Of a stretch of DNA of 64,000 bases, positions 35,406-45,144 are shown piece by piece (the first letter of the stretch is position 1; every line of letters begins with the position of its first letter). Below the pieces are notes generated by a model, which was not told the DNA's origin, made no database searches, and saw nothing but the letters and a program-made list of their open reading frames with translations. The DNA comes from an uncultured Lachnospiraceae bacterium (GTDB taxonomy: Bacteria > Bacillota > Clostridia > Lachnospirales > Lachnospiraceae). Where the stretch lies: contig CAJTOK010000013.1 of the NCBI GenBank assembly GCA_910577825.1, positions 1 through 64,000 of the forward strand, given 5' to 3'. The translations under genes were made by a program, and so were the position numbers.

Positions 35406-38400
35406 CTATCCGTTATTCTTTCTGCTTGCATAGAAAGCTTCTATCTGTGCCCGCTCATAATCAAGCCCCTGTCCTTCCATTTTAGCTATAAGCTGTAACA
35501 TTTTACTGTAATCATAAGAAATAATCTTTTTAAATTTAGGAAGGTATTCACTGAAATTACTAAGTATTTCTTTTCCTTTTTCTGAACCAGTTGCTTCTAC
35601 ATGTTCTTCAATTATTGATTTAAGTTCAATTACATCATATTTATCAGTTACAGGCGCAGAGGAAACAAGCTCTTTATTTAATTTAAGATATAAATCACTG
35701 TTTTCATCAAGCACATATGCAACACCTCCGCTCATTCCTGCCGCAAAGTTTTTGCCTGTATTGCCAAGTATTACGACACGCCCGCCTGTCATATATTCAC
35801 AGCCATGGTCGCCAACACCTTCCACAACAGCCGTACAGCCTGAATTTCTTACACAGAAACGTTCACCTGCTATCCCGTTTATAAATGCCTTGCCGCTTGT
35901 AGCGCCATAAAAGGCGACATTGCCAATAATAATATTTTCATCTGCTTTAAACTTTGTGCCTGCTGGCGGGTAAACCACAATTTTCCCGCCTGAAAGCCCT
36001 TTGCCAATATAATCATTGGAATCACCCACAAGTTCAAGCCTTAAGCCTTTTGGTATAAATGCGCCAAAGCTCTGGCCGCCGCTTCCATGGCATTCTACAG
36101 TTATAGTATCTTCATCAAGTGTATCATTATGCTTCTTTGTAATTTCTGAACCAAGGATTGTTCCTAGTGAGCGGCTGGTATTTGTTACATTGGCAGATAT
36201 TTTTCTTTTTTCTTTTTTCTCTATTGCATCCCTTAACTCAGGCAGAAGCACCTGTGCATCAATAGTTTTTTCAAGCCCGAAGTCAAATAAATTCTTAGGG
36301 TTGAATTTATTTTCTTTCCTTTCATTTGCAAATGAGGGGTCAAGTATTTCTGCTAAATCTATATTATATTTTCCTGCTTTTTCTTCTTTGGCTTTAAGTA
36401 AATCTGTACGCCCTATAAGCCCGTCAACATTTTTTATCCCAAGTGCTGCCATATATTCACGCAGCTCCTGTGCCACAAACCTCATAAAGTTTTCTACATA
36501 TTCAGGCTTTCCTTTAAACCTTTTTCTAAGCTCCGGGTTTTGTGTTGCAACACCAACAGGGCAGGTATCAAGGTTACATACCCTCATCATTACACAGCCC
36601 ATTGTTACAAGCGGGGCTGTTGCAAAGCCATATTCTTCTGCGCCAAGGAGTGCTGCAACAAGCACATCACGCCCTGTCATAAGCTTTCCGTCTGTTTCAA
36701 TACGCACATGTGAACGCAGCCCGTTCATAATAAGTGTCTGGTGTGTTTCTGCAAGCCCCAGCTCCCATGGAAGCCCTGCATTATAAATAGAGCTCCTTGG
36801 TGCTGCACCTGTGCCTCCGTCATAACCTGATATTAAAATTACTGCTGCGCCTGCTTTGGCAACACCTGCTGCCACAGTGCCCACGCCCGCTTCTGATACA
36901 AGTTTTACCGAAATCCTTGCATCTTTATTGCTGTTTTTTAAGTCATATATAAGCTGTGCAAGGTCCTCGATAGAGTAAATATCATGGTGCGGAGGCGGTG
37001 AAATAAGGCTTACGCCTGGTGTTGAATGCCTTGTTTTTGCAATCCACGGGTAGACCTTGCCGCCTGGGAGATGGCCGCCCTCACCTGGTTTTGCACCCTG
37101 TGCCATTTTTATTTGTATTTCCTTTGCACTTACAAGATAACGCGACGTTACACCAAAACGTCCTGATGCAACCTGTTTAATGGCAGAACACCTGTCTTCC
37201 TCCTGTCCTGCTGTAAGCAGCCTTTCAAGGCTTTCGCCGCCCTCGCCGCTGTTTGATTTGCCATGCAGCCTGTTCATGGCTATGGCAAGGGTTTCATGTG
37301 CCTCCTGCGAAATAGAGCCATATGACATTGCGCCGGTCTTAAACCTTTTAACTATTTCATCCACACTTTCAACCTCATCAAGTGGTATCCCCTTTGCAGG
37401 GTAATTAAAATCAAGCAGGCTCCGTAAATTCATGGTATGCTCTTTTTCATCAACTGCTTTGGAATACTGTTTAAAAAGCCCGTAATCCCCGGTCCACACA
37501 GACTGCTGGAGAAGATGTATTGTTTCAGGGTTATATAAATGTGCTTCTTTATTGCCACGTGCCTTATGCTGCCCCCTGCTTTCAAGTGTTAAGTCAACCG
37601 AAAGCCCGAGCGGGTCAAACGCTGTGGAATGGAGCCTGTCAACCTGTTCCTGTATATCCTTAAGCTCCAGGCTTCCTGCACAATACTTTGTATCTGTAAA
37701 ATATTTTCCAATTACATCTTTTGAAATGCCAATAGCTTCAAATATTTTAGAACCCTGGTATGACTGTATTGTGGAAATGCCCATTTTTGATGCAATTTTA
37801 ACAATTCCATGCAGTACAGCAGAATCATAATCATTAACAGCTGCGTAATAATCCTTATCTAACATGCCGTTATCAATAAGTTCTTTAATTGTGCTGTGTG
37901 CAAGATATGGGTTAATGGCACATGCACCATAGCCCAGAAGTGTTGCAAAATGGTGTACTTCCCTTGGCTCTGCTGATTCCAGTATCATTGCAACCCTTGT
38001 TCTTTTCTTGGTTGTTACAAGATGCTGCTGCATAGCTGCAACTGCAAGAAGCGAAGGGATTGCAACATGGTTTTCATCAACGCCCCTGTCTGTAAGCACA
38101 AGTATATTTACGCCCTCCCTGTATGCCCTGTCTGCTGCAAGGCAGAGGCGGCCAAGTGCTTTTTCAAGTGAAGTGTTTTTATAATAAGTGATAGGGATAT
38201 CCACACACTTAAAGCCTTTTTTATCCATGCTTTTAATCTTAATTAAATCTGTATCTGTAAGTATAGGGTTGCAGATTTTTAAAACATTGCAGTTCTCTGC
38301 CTTTTCTTCAAGCAGGTTTCCGTCCTCGCCAATATAAACGCTTGTTGAAGTAACGATTTCTTCACGTATAGCATCAATAGGCGGGTTTGTTACCTGTGCA

Positions 38401-39974
38401 AATAACTGTTTAAAATAATTAAAAAGCGGCTGCGGCTGTTCTGACAGCATAGGAAGTGGTGAGTCTGTGCCCATTGAAGCAATAGGTTCTGCACCATTCT
38501 GCGCCATTGGAAGTATTGATGTTTTATATTCCTCAAATGTATATCCAAATGCTTTCTGTAACCTTGCCCTTTCTTCATCTGTAAATTCCGCAACTTTTTT
38601 ATTAGGTATTTTTAATTCTTTAAGCGTGACAAGGTTATTATTAAGCCATTCACCGTATGGCTGGCGTGATGCGTATTTTTCTTTAAGCACATCATCATCC
38701 ACAAGTTCACCTTTTACAGTGTCCACAAGCAGCATACGCCCCGGCCTTAAACGGTCTTTTTTAACAACCTTTTCCGCAGGTATTTCAAATACGCCTACTT
38801 CTGATGAAAGTATAAGCTGCCCGTCTGTTGTTATATAATAACGTGAAGGCCTTAAACCGTTACGGTCAAGCACAGCACCCATAAGGTCGCCATCAGAAAA
38901 AAGGATTGACGCCGGCCCGTCCCACGGTTCCATCATTGTTGCATAATACTGGTAGAAGTCCCTTTTCTTCTGGCTTAAACTAAGGTCATGCTCCCATGGT
39001 TCTGGAATTGTAACCATAACTGCAAGCGGAAGTTCCATACCGCTCATTACAAGAAATTCCAGCGTATTGTCAAGCCTTGCCGAATCAGAACCATTTGGGT
39101 TTACAACAGGCAGCACCTTGTGGAAATCACTTGAAAGATACGGTGTTTCCATAGTTTCTTCACGTGCAAGCATCTTATCTGCATTACCTACAATAGTGTT
39201 AATCTCGCCATTATGTACAATAAAACGGTTCGGGTGTGCCCTCATCCAGCTTGGGTTTGTATTTGTGCTGAACCTTGAATGTACTATTGCAATAGCTGAA
39301 AGGTAATCCGGGTCCTGCAAATCCTCAAAGAAAAGGCGCAGCTGCCCTACAAGGAACATTCCTTTATATACTATGGTACGGCTTGAAAATGATACTACAT
39401 ATGTATCATCATTACTTTGTTCAAACACACGCCTTGCTATATATAACTTTCTGTCAAATGCAAGCCCCTTCTCCACATCCTCAGGACGTTTTACAAATGC
39501 CTGCATAATACATGGCATACAGTCTGCCGCTTTATGCCCGAGGATTCCTGGCACAACAGGCACACTCCTCCAGCCAAGAAGTGCAAGCCCCTCTTTTTGT
39601 ATAATTACCTCAAACATCTTCTTTGCCTGGTTTCTCTTTAACTCATCCTGTGGAAAGAAAAACATGCCAATGCCGTAATCACGTTCCTCCCCAATTTCAA
39701 ATCCTGATGCCTGTACGGCTTTCTTAAAGAAATTGTGTGAAATCTGCAAAAGGATGCCAACACCATCACCCGTTTTTCCTTCTGCATCCTTGCCGGCACG
39801 GTGCTCAAGTTTTTCAACTATGCCAAGTGCACCTGATACAGTATCATGCGTTTTATTGCCTTTTATATTTACAATAGCGCCGATACCACAGTTATCATGC
39901 TCAAAACGCGGGTCATACAGCCCTCTCTTTTTATTTCCTAATGCCTGGGAAGCTTCTTTAATTCCATTAGCCAT
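35406..39974 (-). CDS. gltB: Glutamate synthase, large subunit
   Basis: 1522 residues making glutamate from 2-oxoglutarate and glutamine. The class II glutaminase nucleophile is the Cys in HDNCGIGAIVN after a ~35-residue propeptide. It is followed by the central domain, the FMN-binding synthase domain (GSISQEAHETLAIAMNRLHGKSNSGEGGE, and the 3Fe-4S cysteines near CVMMRVCNLDTCPVGVATQ) and a C-terminal GXGXG beta-helix. GGAGG at the ATG of 39974 sets the start. Expression probably depends on the promoter and attenuator-like leader upstream. Confidence 0.97.
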   Translation of the reverse strand: MANGIKEASQALGNKKRGLYDPRFEHDNCGIGAIVNIKGNKTHDTVSGALGIVEKLEHRAGKDAEGKTGDGVGILLQISHNFFKKAVQASGFEIGEERDYGIGMFFFPQDELKRNQAKKMFEVIIQKEGLALLGWRSVPVVPGILGHKAADCMPCIMQAFVKRPEDVEKGLAFDRKLYIARRVFEQSNDDTYVVSFSSRTIVYKGMFLVGQLRLFFEDLQDPDYLSAIAIVHSRFSTNTNPSWMRAHPNRFIVHNGEINTIVGNADKMLAREETMETPYLSSDFHKVLPVVNPNGSDSARLDNTLEFLVMSGMELPLAVMVTIPEPWEHDLSLSQKKRDFYQYYATMMEPWDGPASILFSDGDLMGAVLDRNGLRPSRYYITTDGQLILSSEVGVFEIPAEKVVKKDRLRPGRMLLVDTVKGELVDDDVLKEKYASRQPYGEWLNNNLVTLKELKIPNKKVAEFTDEERARLQKAFGYTFEEYKTSILPMAQNGAEPIASMGTDSPLPMLSEQPQPLFNYFKQLFAQVTNPPIDAIREEIVTSTSVYIGEDGNLLEEKAENCNVLKICNPILTDTDLIKIKSMDKKGFKCVDIPITYYKNTSLEKALGRLCLAADRAYREGVNILVLTDRGVDENHVAIPSLLAVAAMQQHLVTTKKRTRVAMILESAEPREVHHFATLLGYGACAINPYLAHSTIKELIDNGMLDKDYYAAVNDYDSAVLHGIVKIASKMGISTIQSYQGSKIFEAIGISKDVIGKYFTDTKYCAGSLELKDIQEQVDRLHSTAFDPLGLSVDLTLESRGQHKARGNKEAHLYNPETIHLLQQSVWTGDYGLFKQYSKAVDEKEHTMNLRSLLDFNYPAKGIPLDEVESVDEIVKRFKTGAMSYGSISQEAHETLAIAMNRLHGKSNSGEGGESLERLLTAGQEEDRCSAIKQVASGRFGVTSRYLVSAKEIQIKMAQGAKPGEGGHLPGGKVYPWIAKTRHSTPGVSLISPPPHHDIYSIEDLAQLIYDLKNSNKDARISVKLVSEAGVGTVAAGVAKAGAAVILISGYDGGTGAAPRSSIYNAGLPWELGLAETHQTLIMNGLRSHVRIETDGKLMTGRDVLVAALLGAEEYGFATAPLVTMGCVMMRVCNLDTCPVGVATQNPELRKRFKGKPEYVENFMRFVAQELREYMAALGIKNVDGLIGRTDLLKAKEEKAGKYNIDLAEILDPSFANERKENKFNPKNLFDFGLEKTIDAQVLLPELRDAIEKKEKRKISANVTNTSRSLGTILGSEITKKHNDTLDEDTITVECHGSGGQSFGAFIPKGLRLELVGDSNDYIGKGLSGGKIVVYPPAGTKFKADENIIIGNVAFYGATSGKAFINGIAGERFCVRNSGCTAVVEGVGDHGCEYMTGGRVVILGNTGKNFAAGMSGGVAYVLDENSDLYLKLNKELVSSAPVTDKYDVIELKSIIEEHVEATGSEKGKEILSNFSEYLPKFKKIISYDYSKMLQLIAKMEGQGLDYERAQIEAFYASRKNNG

Positions 39975-40022
39975 TATAATATCCTCCATTTCCATAATAT
40001 ATGAAGAGCTTTCTTAAACAAC

Positions 40023-40062
40023 AAAAAAAGAGCCCAGCAATAAAAGCTGGACCCCTTTGTCC
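40023..40062 (-). promoter_or_regulatory. Attenuator-like leader of gltBD
   Basis: On the minus strand a terminator hairpin (GTCCAGC 40046-40052 with GCTGGGC 40032-40038) is followed by seven T's, about 50 nt before the gltB ATG and within the first ~50 nt of the transcript. The GTCC of its left arm can instead pair with GGAC at 40059-40062, which would undo the terminator. That switch suggests transcription attenuation; the signal is unknown. Confidence 0.65.
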
Positions 40063-40076
40063 GCCAATCTTGTAGT

Positions 40077-40105
40077 ATTATATTACAGGTTCCAGGAAAA
40101 AGCAA
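40077..40105 (-). promoter_or_regulatory. gltB promoter
   Basis: On the minus strand TTGCTT (40100-40105) and TATAAT (40077-40082) have a 17-bp spacer. The transcript would start near 40070 and run directly into the attenuator hairpin. Confidence 0.7.
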
Positions 40106-40132
40106 CAAAAATTAGTTAGAAGATATATTTTT

Positions 40133-40176
40133 TTAATTTAATTAAGTTTTATTGGCATTTAACTTAATTTTATTAA
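40133..40176. promoter_or_regulatory. Inverted repeat between gltB and the divergent small gene
   Basis: AATTAAGTT (40140-40148) and AACTTAATT (40161-40169) are perfect inverted halves separated by 12 nt; with two mismatches the match extends to 16 bp on each side. It sits about 28 bp upstream of the gltB -35 and 15 bp upstream of the plus-strand promoter, a likely operator position. Confidence 0.5.
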
Positions 40177-40190
40177 GCGAAGAGCATAGA

Positions 40191-40219
40191 TTGCATTGTG
40201 TGTGCGCTTGTGATAAAAT
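40191..40219 (+). promoter_or_regulatory. Promoter of the small membrane-anchored protein gene
   Basis: TTGCAT (40191-40196) and TAAAAT (40214-40219) are spaced 17 bp, about 50 bp before ATG 40268. Confidence 0.65.
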
Positions 40220-40267
40220 AATGGCATTGGCGGGTTTAACAAACCAGCATCTGGAAGGAGCGTCTGT

Positions 40268-40648
40268 ATGAAAAAGAAATATCTTATACTTATAATTGCC
40301 ATTATCATTGCAATAGCCAGCGTAATAAGTGTCTATATAATAACAAGGCCAAAAGTATTAGGCAATATAAGTAACAGCTATACAGAGCAGACAACTACAA
40401 CTTCTGATATTTCATTCTCTGGGGAAGCAGGCAGCAGAATAAAGTTTTCATCCAGGTCTGATATTATAAGCGGGGATTTAGATATAGTATTATATGGCCC
40501 GGATGGAAATGAAGTATATACATTAGACAAAGCAAAAGAGTTAGAAACTTTTTTTACTTTGGAGCATTCAGATATATATACTTTGGCAGCAAAATGTAAT
40601 AATTTCATTGGGAAGTATAAAATTGTTGTTTATATTATGCCAGATTAA
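40268..40648 (+). CDS. Small membrane-anchored or secreted protein of unknown function
   Basis: 126 residues. An N-terminal hydrophobic segment (YLILIIAIIIAIASVISVYII) is followed by a predicted all-beta domain of ~95 residues (GSRIKFSSRSDIISGDLDIVLYGPDGNEVYTL... GKYKIVVYIMPD). That repeat of strands resembles the pre-peptidase or sandwich domains used for binding. No lipobox Cys is present. AAGGAG lies 7 nt before the ATG. It is divergent from gltB. Confidence 0.75.
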   Translation: MKKKYLILIIAIIIAIASVISVYIITRPKVLGNISNSYTEQTTTTSDISFSGEAGSRIKFSSRSDIISGDLDIVLYGPDGNEVYTLDKAKELETFFTLEHSDIYTLAAKCNNFIGKYKIVVYIMPD

Positions 40649-40690
40649 ACCGTTCTGTCAGGTACAGAAATTGCCGTTCCAGCATATTTT

Positions 40691-41824
40691 TTATTGCAGC
40701 AGCCGGAAAACCTGTTCTACAGAAAGCAGCAGGTTTTTCTTTGCAGTTTCTGTATCCATTGCTTCTTCCATAGTAGTTACGCCACGTACAACCGGGAAAA
40801 ATGCGTGTATTCCTTCTTCATTGCACCTTCCTGCATCTTCTGTAACACTTCCTGCAAATGCAATTACTTTACAATTATATTTTTTTGCAAGATGTGCTAT
40901 GCCTGCAGGGACTTTGCCCATTGCCGTCTGGGAATCCATGCGCCCTTCACCAGTAATGACAATGCCAGCATCTTTTAATTCCGCTTCCAGCCCCACTGCT
41001 TCTAAAACAACAGAAATTCCAGGCTTTAGTCCCACATGCTGGAAAAAGCTTAAAAATGCAAAACCAAGCCCTCCTGCTGCCCCTGCGCCTGGTACATTCC
41101 TGTTATCCTTTCCGGTAAACCCTGCCGTTTTCCCTGCATAATGCAGCATAGCTTTATCCAGTGCTTCCAGTTCATCCTGTTTAACCCCTTTTTGCGGCCC
41201 GTAAACATAAACTGCCCCGTTTTCACCACAAAGCGGGTTTGTAACATCACAGGCCACCTGGAAATGGCACTCTTTTAACACTTCTGGTACATTTTCTGCA
41301 CAGATTGCCTTAATCCTGCCAAGGCTTCCCGGTACTGGCGGCAATAAATTTCCCTCTGCATCATAAAATTTATAACCAAGTGCCTGCAGCATACCAATAC
41401 CGCCTTCTGTTGTTGCACTCCCGCCAATGCCAATAATAAACTCCCTGCACCCACGGCCTGCAGCATCCAGAATCATTTCACCCACGCCTGTTGTTGATGC
41501 CTTCCACGGGTCTGGCTTATTTTTACCTGCCAGAATAATTCCTGCTGCCTCTGCCATTTCTATAACAGCTGTTTTCTGCCCCGGCAGTATCCCGTATTTT
41601 GCAGTTACAGGTTCTCCAAAAGGCCCTGCCACTTCTACAGTGGCATAAGTCCCGCCAAGCCCTTCCACCAGTGCCTCCGTTGTCCCCTCTCCCCCGTCAG
41701 CCACTGGCTTTACTACAACACAAGCCTCCCCGCAGGCTTTTAAAACCCCGTCCCTTGCTGCATACCCTGCTTCCAGCGAAGTCATGCTTCCCTTAAATGA
41801 ATCCATTGCTATTACCACTTTCAT
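40691..41824 (-). CDS. glxK: Glycerate kinase (GlxK/GarK type)
   Basis: 377 residues of the class I glycerate kinase: MKVVIAMDSFKGSMTSLEAG, PVADGGEGTTEALV, FIIGIGGSATTEGGIGM, GPQKG and GAGAAGGLGFAFL, ITGEGRMDSQTAMGK. It phosphorylates D-glycerate, so it links glycerate to glycolysis. AAGGAG precedes the ATG. The neighbours (JAB protein on the same strand) give no metabolic context. Confidence 0.94.
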   Translation of the reverse strand: MKVVIAMDSFKGSMTSLEAGYAARDGVLKACGEACVVVKPVADGGEGTTEALVEGLGGTYATVEVAGPFGEPVTAKYGILPGQKTAVIEMAEAAGIILAGKNKPDPWKASTTGVGEMILDAAGRGCREFIIGIGGSATTEGGIGMLQALGYKFYDAEGNLLPPVPGSLGRIKAICAENVPEVLKECHFQVACDVTNPLCGENGAVYVYGPQKGVKQDELEALDKAMLHYAGKTAGFTGKDNRNVPGAGAAGGLGFAFLSFFQHVGLKPGISVVLEAVGLEAELKDAGIVITGEGRMDSQTAMGKVPAGIAHLAKKYNCKVIAFAGSVTEDAGRCNEEGIHAFFPVVRGVTTMEEAMDTETAKKNLLLSVEQVFRLLQ

Positions 41825-41866
41825 AATAAATCTCCTTCCGCCTTCCCAAAAACAGACAATAAACCA

Positions 41867-42283
41867 TTAGCTGGTAATCTCTATTATTTCTCCCGTTACA
41901 TTCTTTTCCCTGTCAATTTTATATGCTTTTAATACAGGGCACATAATATCCATTAAAGATAAAACCATATAACTTACATTAAAATCATACGCAAGCCTTT
42001 TGTCTTCTCCAGAAAGAACGGCTGGCGCACATGGATGTGAATGGAAATTCCCTGCCATCTGCAAACCATTTTTGTGCATATCCTTTACTGCGGCAAACTG
42101 TTCCCTTATATCCATTGTAAAATGGGTTGTGCTGGACTCAGTATTTGTTAAAAAATATATCTTTTTAATATGCCAGCCATCCCCGTTTTTAATCCCGCCA
42201 GCAAGGCCACAGGCTTCATATGGAAGACGGCTTTTACAATATTCTAAAATATTTAAATAATCATTTCCAGGGATATATAACAT
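41867..42283 (-). CDS. JAB/Mov34 (M67) family metallopeptidase
   Basis: 138 residues carrying the JAMM zinc motif: Glu in LPYEACGLAGG, then NFHSHPCAPAVLSGEDKRLA, which is H-x-H-P-x(6)-S-x(2)-D. Bacterial members cleave isopeptide or C-terminal peptide bonds, for example on ubiquitin-like or sulfur-carrier proteins. GGGGTGG lies before the ATG. It begins 24 nt after the MoxR stop and is the fourth gene of the LRR-VWA-MoxR cassette. Confidence 0.85.
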   Translation of the reverse strand: MLYIPGNDYLNILEYCKSRLPYEACGLAGGIKNGDGWHIKKIYFLTNTESSTTHFTMDIREQFAAVKDMHKNGLQMAGNFHSHPCAPAVLSGEDKRLAYDFNVSYMVLSLMDIMCPVLKAYKIDREKNVTGEIIEITS

Positions 42284-42307
42284 ATTTAACCACCCCGCAC
42301 AATAAAT

Positions 42308-43837
42308 TTAGAACTCCTTTATATGCTCTTTCCCGTATATCTCATCTTTTTCGAGCATTGAAAGTATCTGTGCTTTTTTAGTTCCTGCCATTAATTCCTC
42401 GTTATATTTAAGATACCTTTCACATTTATTTTCAGAAAGATAGGAAACAGCCTTCCTGTCCATTGTAAGTTCTGTTACAAATACCACCATCTCCTGCCCG
42501 TTTCCAAATGCTGCTTCCATAAAATCAAAAGCATTTTCAAGTGCTGTGCCTGTCTGTTCCTCAAGATTTTCAAGCTCTGTGCACCAGATTTCAAAACCCT
42601 CATCTGCCTGGTTAAATGCTTCATATGGATTATTGGCAGAAGGCCTGTTTTCCGTGATTATCTCCATGAATTTTATATAGTATCCCTCTTGTTCTTTTGT
42701 ATAAAAACCAGCCTTTATTCCAGGATTTATGCTTTCAGTATAATCTTTATAAATGTTATTGTATACATCTAAACAACTTTCATTATCACCCATTTTTTCC
42801 ATTCTTTCTTTAAATACCCGCAAAAAGAAATACCACTCTGTTGCTATAAAATGGTATCCAAATGTTTTGTCAAAATAAATATCAAGCCCGCTTTTTAAAA
42901 GGTTTACAACGCTTAACCTCTCATCAAATGAAGCCCTGTATATCCTTTCATATACCGCAGGTGTGGCATTGCCAGCAAGAATATCATTAATCCCATAATC
43001 ATCCTGGTATTTTTTATATAAATCAAGATATGCAGCCACATCTTTTGCAACTTCCCTGTGCTGTACAAATTCATAAATTATTTCTTCATCTATATCTGTT
43101 CCAAGTTCATTATACGCTTTTAACAGGCAGCTTAAATCCTCCCATCCCCTTGCAGTTACAAACTGTATCCCGTCTACATCTGCTTCTGCTTTGTAGAAAT
43201 TCTGCGGGCGCAGTTCAAGGTAGCTTAAAATTGCCGGGTTTATCCGGTTTTCACGTGCATATTCACGCCAGACACTGTATTCTGCATTAACTTCTATCTT
43301 CCTTACACGGTCAAGTGTAACCATGTCAAATTCATGTACAGATTTATTGTATTCAGGTGGGTTGCCGGCAGCCACTATAATCCAGCCTTCAGGGACTTTC
43401 TTGTTACCAAACGTCTTGCATTGCAGGAATTGTAACATTACCGGGGCAAGCGTTTCAGACACACAGTTAATTTCATCAATAAATAAAATTCCCTCCTCTA
43501 GCCCGCTGTCCCTTATTTTGCTGTATACACTTGCAATAATTTCACTCATAGTATATTCAGTAACAGAATATTTTTCACCATTAAATTCCTCTTCTTTTAT
43601 AAATGGAAGCCCTACTGCACTCTGCCTTGTATGGTGTGTGATTGTATATGCAACAAGCCCAATTTTAAGTTCCCTGGCTATCTGTTCCATTATCTGCGTT
43701 TTGCCTATTCCTGGCGGTCCTATAAGCAGGACAGGACGCTGCCTGATTGCAGGTATTTTATATCTGCCTGCATGGTCTTTCATAAGGTATGCTTTTACCG
43801 TATTTTTAATTTCATTTTTAGCTTTTTTTATATCCAT
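42308..43837 (-). CDS. MoxR-type AAA+ ATPase
   Basis: 509 residues. The AAA+ core shows Walker A GPPGIGKTQ, Walker B ILFIDEINCV, and sensor 1 WIIVAAGNPPEYN, with VTLDRVRKIEV after it. A long C-terminal helical half follows. MoxR proteins work with VWA-domain partners as chaperones or remodelers. GGAG before ATG 43837 sets the start, which lies 20 nt inside the end of the VWA gene, so the two are translationally linked. Confidence 0.88.
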   Translation of the reverse strand: MDIKKAKNEIKNTVKAYLMKDHAGRYKIPAIRQRPVLLIGPPGIGKTQIMEQIARELKIGLVAYTITHHTRQSAVGLPFIKEEEFNGEKYSVTEYTMSEIIASVYSKIRDSGLEEGILFIDEINCVSETLAPVMLQFLQCKTFGNKKVPEGWIIVAAGNPPEYNKSVHEFDMVTLDRVRKIEVNAEYSVWREYARENRINPAILSYLELRPQNFYKAEADVDGIQFVTARGWEDLSCLLKAYNELGTDIDEEIIYEFVQHREVAKDVAAYLDLYKKYQDDYGINDILAGNATPAVYERIYRASFDERLSVVNLLKSGLDIYFDKTFGYHFIATEWYFFLRVFKERMEKMGDNESCLDVYNNIYKDYTESINPGIKAGFYTKEQEGYYIKFMEIITENRPSANNPYEAFNQADEGFEIWCTELENLEEQTGTALENAFDFMEAAFGNGQEMVVFVTELTMDRKAVSYLSENKCERYLKYNEELMAGTKKAQILSMLEKDEIYGKEHIKEF

Positions 43838-45125
43838 TATAATCTCCATTCCCAATCTGCATTCTCATTGCCCAGGCCGGTACTCTGGTTTCATCATAAC
43901 TGCCTGCAAAAATAAATGCTGTTTTATATGCAGGTTTTTTCTTAGGGTAAATTCCCTTGCCATCTGTAAAATACACAAGCCCGCGCAGGTTTTTTAAAAT
44001 TTTATTTTCAACAAGGCTGTCCACATAAGAAAAAACAGGCCTGAAATCCGTACCCCCGCCGCCAATTATATGGAAGCTGCCAAGCACATGTTCAAGATGC
44101 TCTTTATTCTTTATTTCCAAATCCATGCGTATATCATCATCGCATTGTATTATCCTCATATGGCAGTCACTGAAAAAACTGTTCTTCTCTGCCAGTATAT
44201 TATAAGTTTCCCTTAAAAAATTTTTAACCATTTCACCATTGGTAGAATAACTCGTGTCAACTGCCACAACAAATTCCTGTATTTTTACAGATTCACGTGA
44301 CTCCAAAGGCTCAATTAAAGGCAGGCTGCCATATAGTGAAAGCCCGTAAGTATAGTAATTTAAATCAAATTCATCAGGACTGCATTTAAGTTCTTCATGC
44401 AGTACAGCAAATTTCCTTAAAAAATCACTATAACTGCGCCTTCCCTTTAAAATCCTTGCTCTTTCGTCAAATATCTTTGCTCCGTTCTTTTCTTCATCAC
44501 CACGTTTTTCAAGTTCCATCTGCGACTGCCTGGAAATCTTGTCCCATTTGTCCATTGCAGCTTTTGCGGCAGATGGCATTTTTTCTTCATCTGGCCAGTA
44601 TATATGGCTGTCTGTGTAAAATTCCCTTTGTAACTTTTCTATGCCATCATTGTCCAAATCTAAAAGCCCGTTATAAATAACAGGTGCAGATACAGTTTCC
44701 CCTGTCTGGTTTATCTGCCCGTAAACCTGCTGCCTGGTAAATCCCAGAGGCCTTTCCAGGGAAGGTTTTTTTATGCTGTCAATGGTGTATTCCACAATAA
44801 TATCACATGCTATGTCCCATAAAACCCTGCTCCTGCCATTACAAATCCAGGGATGTGCGTAAATGCAGTGCAGTATGCTGTGGAGGTACAGCCTGTTTAA
44901 AAAACGGGAATTAGACTTAAAAACCCTGAACAGCTGGCTGGCAGAATAATAAAGGTATTCCCCGTCTGTTGCCAGTGTGTCAATGTTATCATCCCTTTTC
45001 CATAAAAGCCCTGATAATGCCTGGTCCATAAACCTTAAATCAAAGTAAAGTTCATTTCTGGCAAAACCGAGTATTTTAGCTGACATTTCATCTTCCCATT
45101 CTGTCTGGGTAATATTATGTGCCAT
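43818..45125 (-). CDS. VWA domain protein (DUF2201, metallopeptidase-like N-terminus)
   Basis: About 435 residues. The N-terminal half has the DUF2201 helical plan with LYLHSILHCIYAHPW followed by DIACDIIVEYTID. The usual catalytic Glu after the first His is a Ser (HSILH), so peptidase activity is doubtful. The C-terminal half is a VWA domain with the MIDAS-like DTSYST and GGGTDFRPVF. It is the VWA partner of the overlapping MoxR gene. The start is chosen at 45125 because AGAAAGG lies before it; an ATG at 45173 overlaps the previous gene. Confidence 0.8.
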   Translation of the reverse strand: MAHNITQTEWEDEMSAKILGFARNELYFDLRFMDQALSGLLWKRDDNIDTLATDGEYLYYSASQLFRVFKSNSRFLNRLYLHSILHCIYAHPWICNGRSRVLWDIACDIIVEYTIDSIKKPSLERPLGFTRQQVYGQINQTGETVSAPVIYNGLLDLDNDGIEKLQREFYTDSHIYWPDEEKMPSAAKAAMDKWDKISRQSQMELEKRGDEEKNGAKIFDERARILKGRRSYSDFLRKFAVLHEELKCSPDEFDLNYYTYGLSLYGSLPLIEPLESRESVKIQEFVVAVDTSYSTNGEMVKNFLRETYNILAEKNSFFSDCHMRIIQCDDDIRMDLEIKNKEHLEHVLGSFHIIGGGGTDFRPVFSYVDSLVENKILKNLRGLVYFTDGKGIYPKKKPAYKTAFIFAGSYDETRVPAWAMRMQIGNGDYNGYKKS

Positions 45126-45144
45126 ATAATTATGCCTTTCTATA

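Noticed and set aside
36016..36786. A 256-residue plus-strand frame inside gltB
   Set aside because: Ser/Pro-rich antisense shadow of the highly conserved synthase domain; no start signal.
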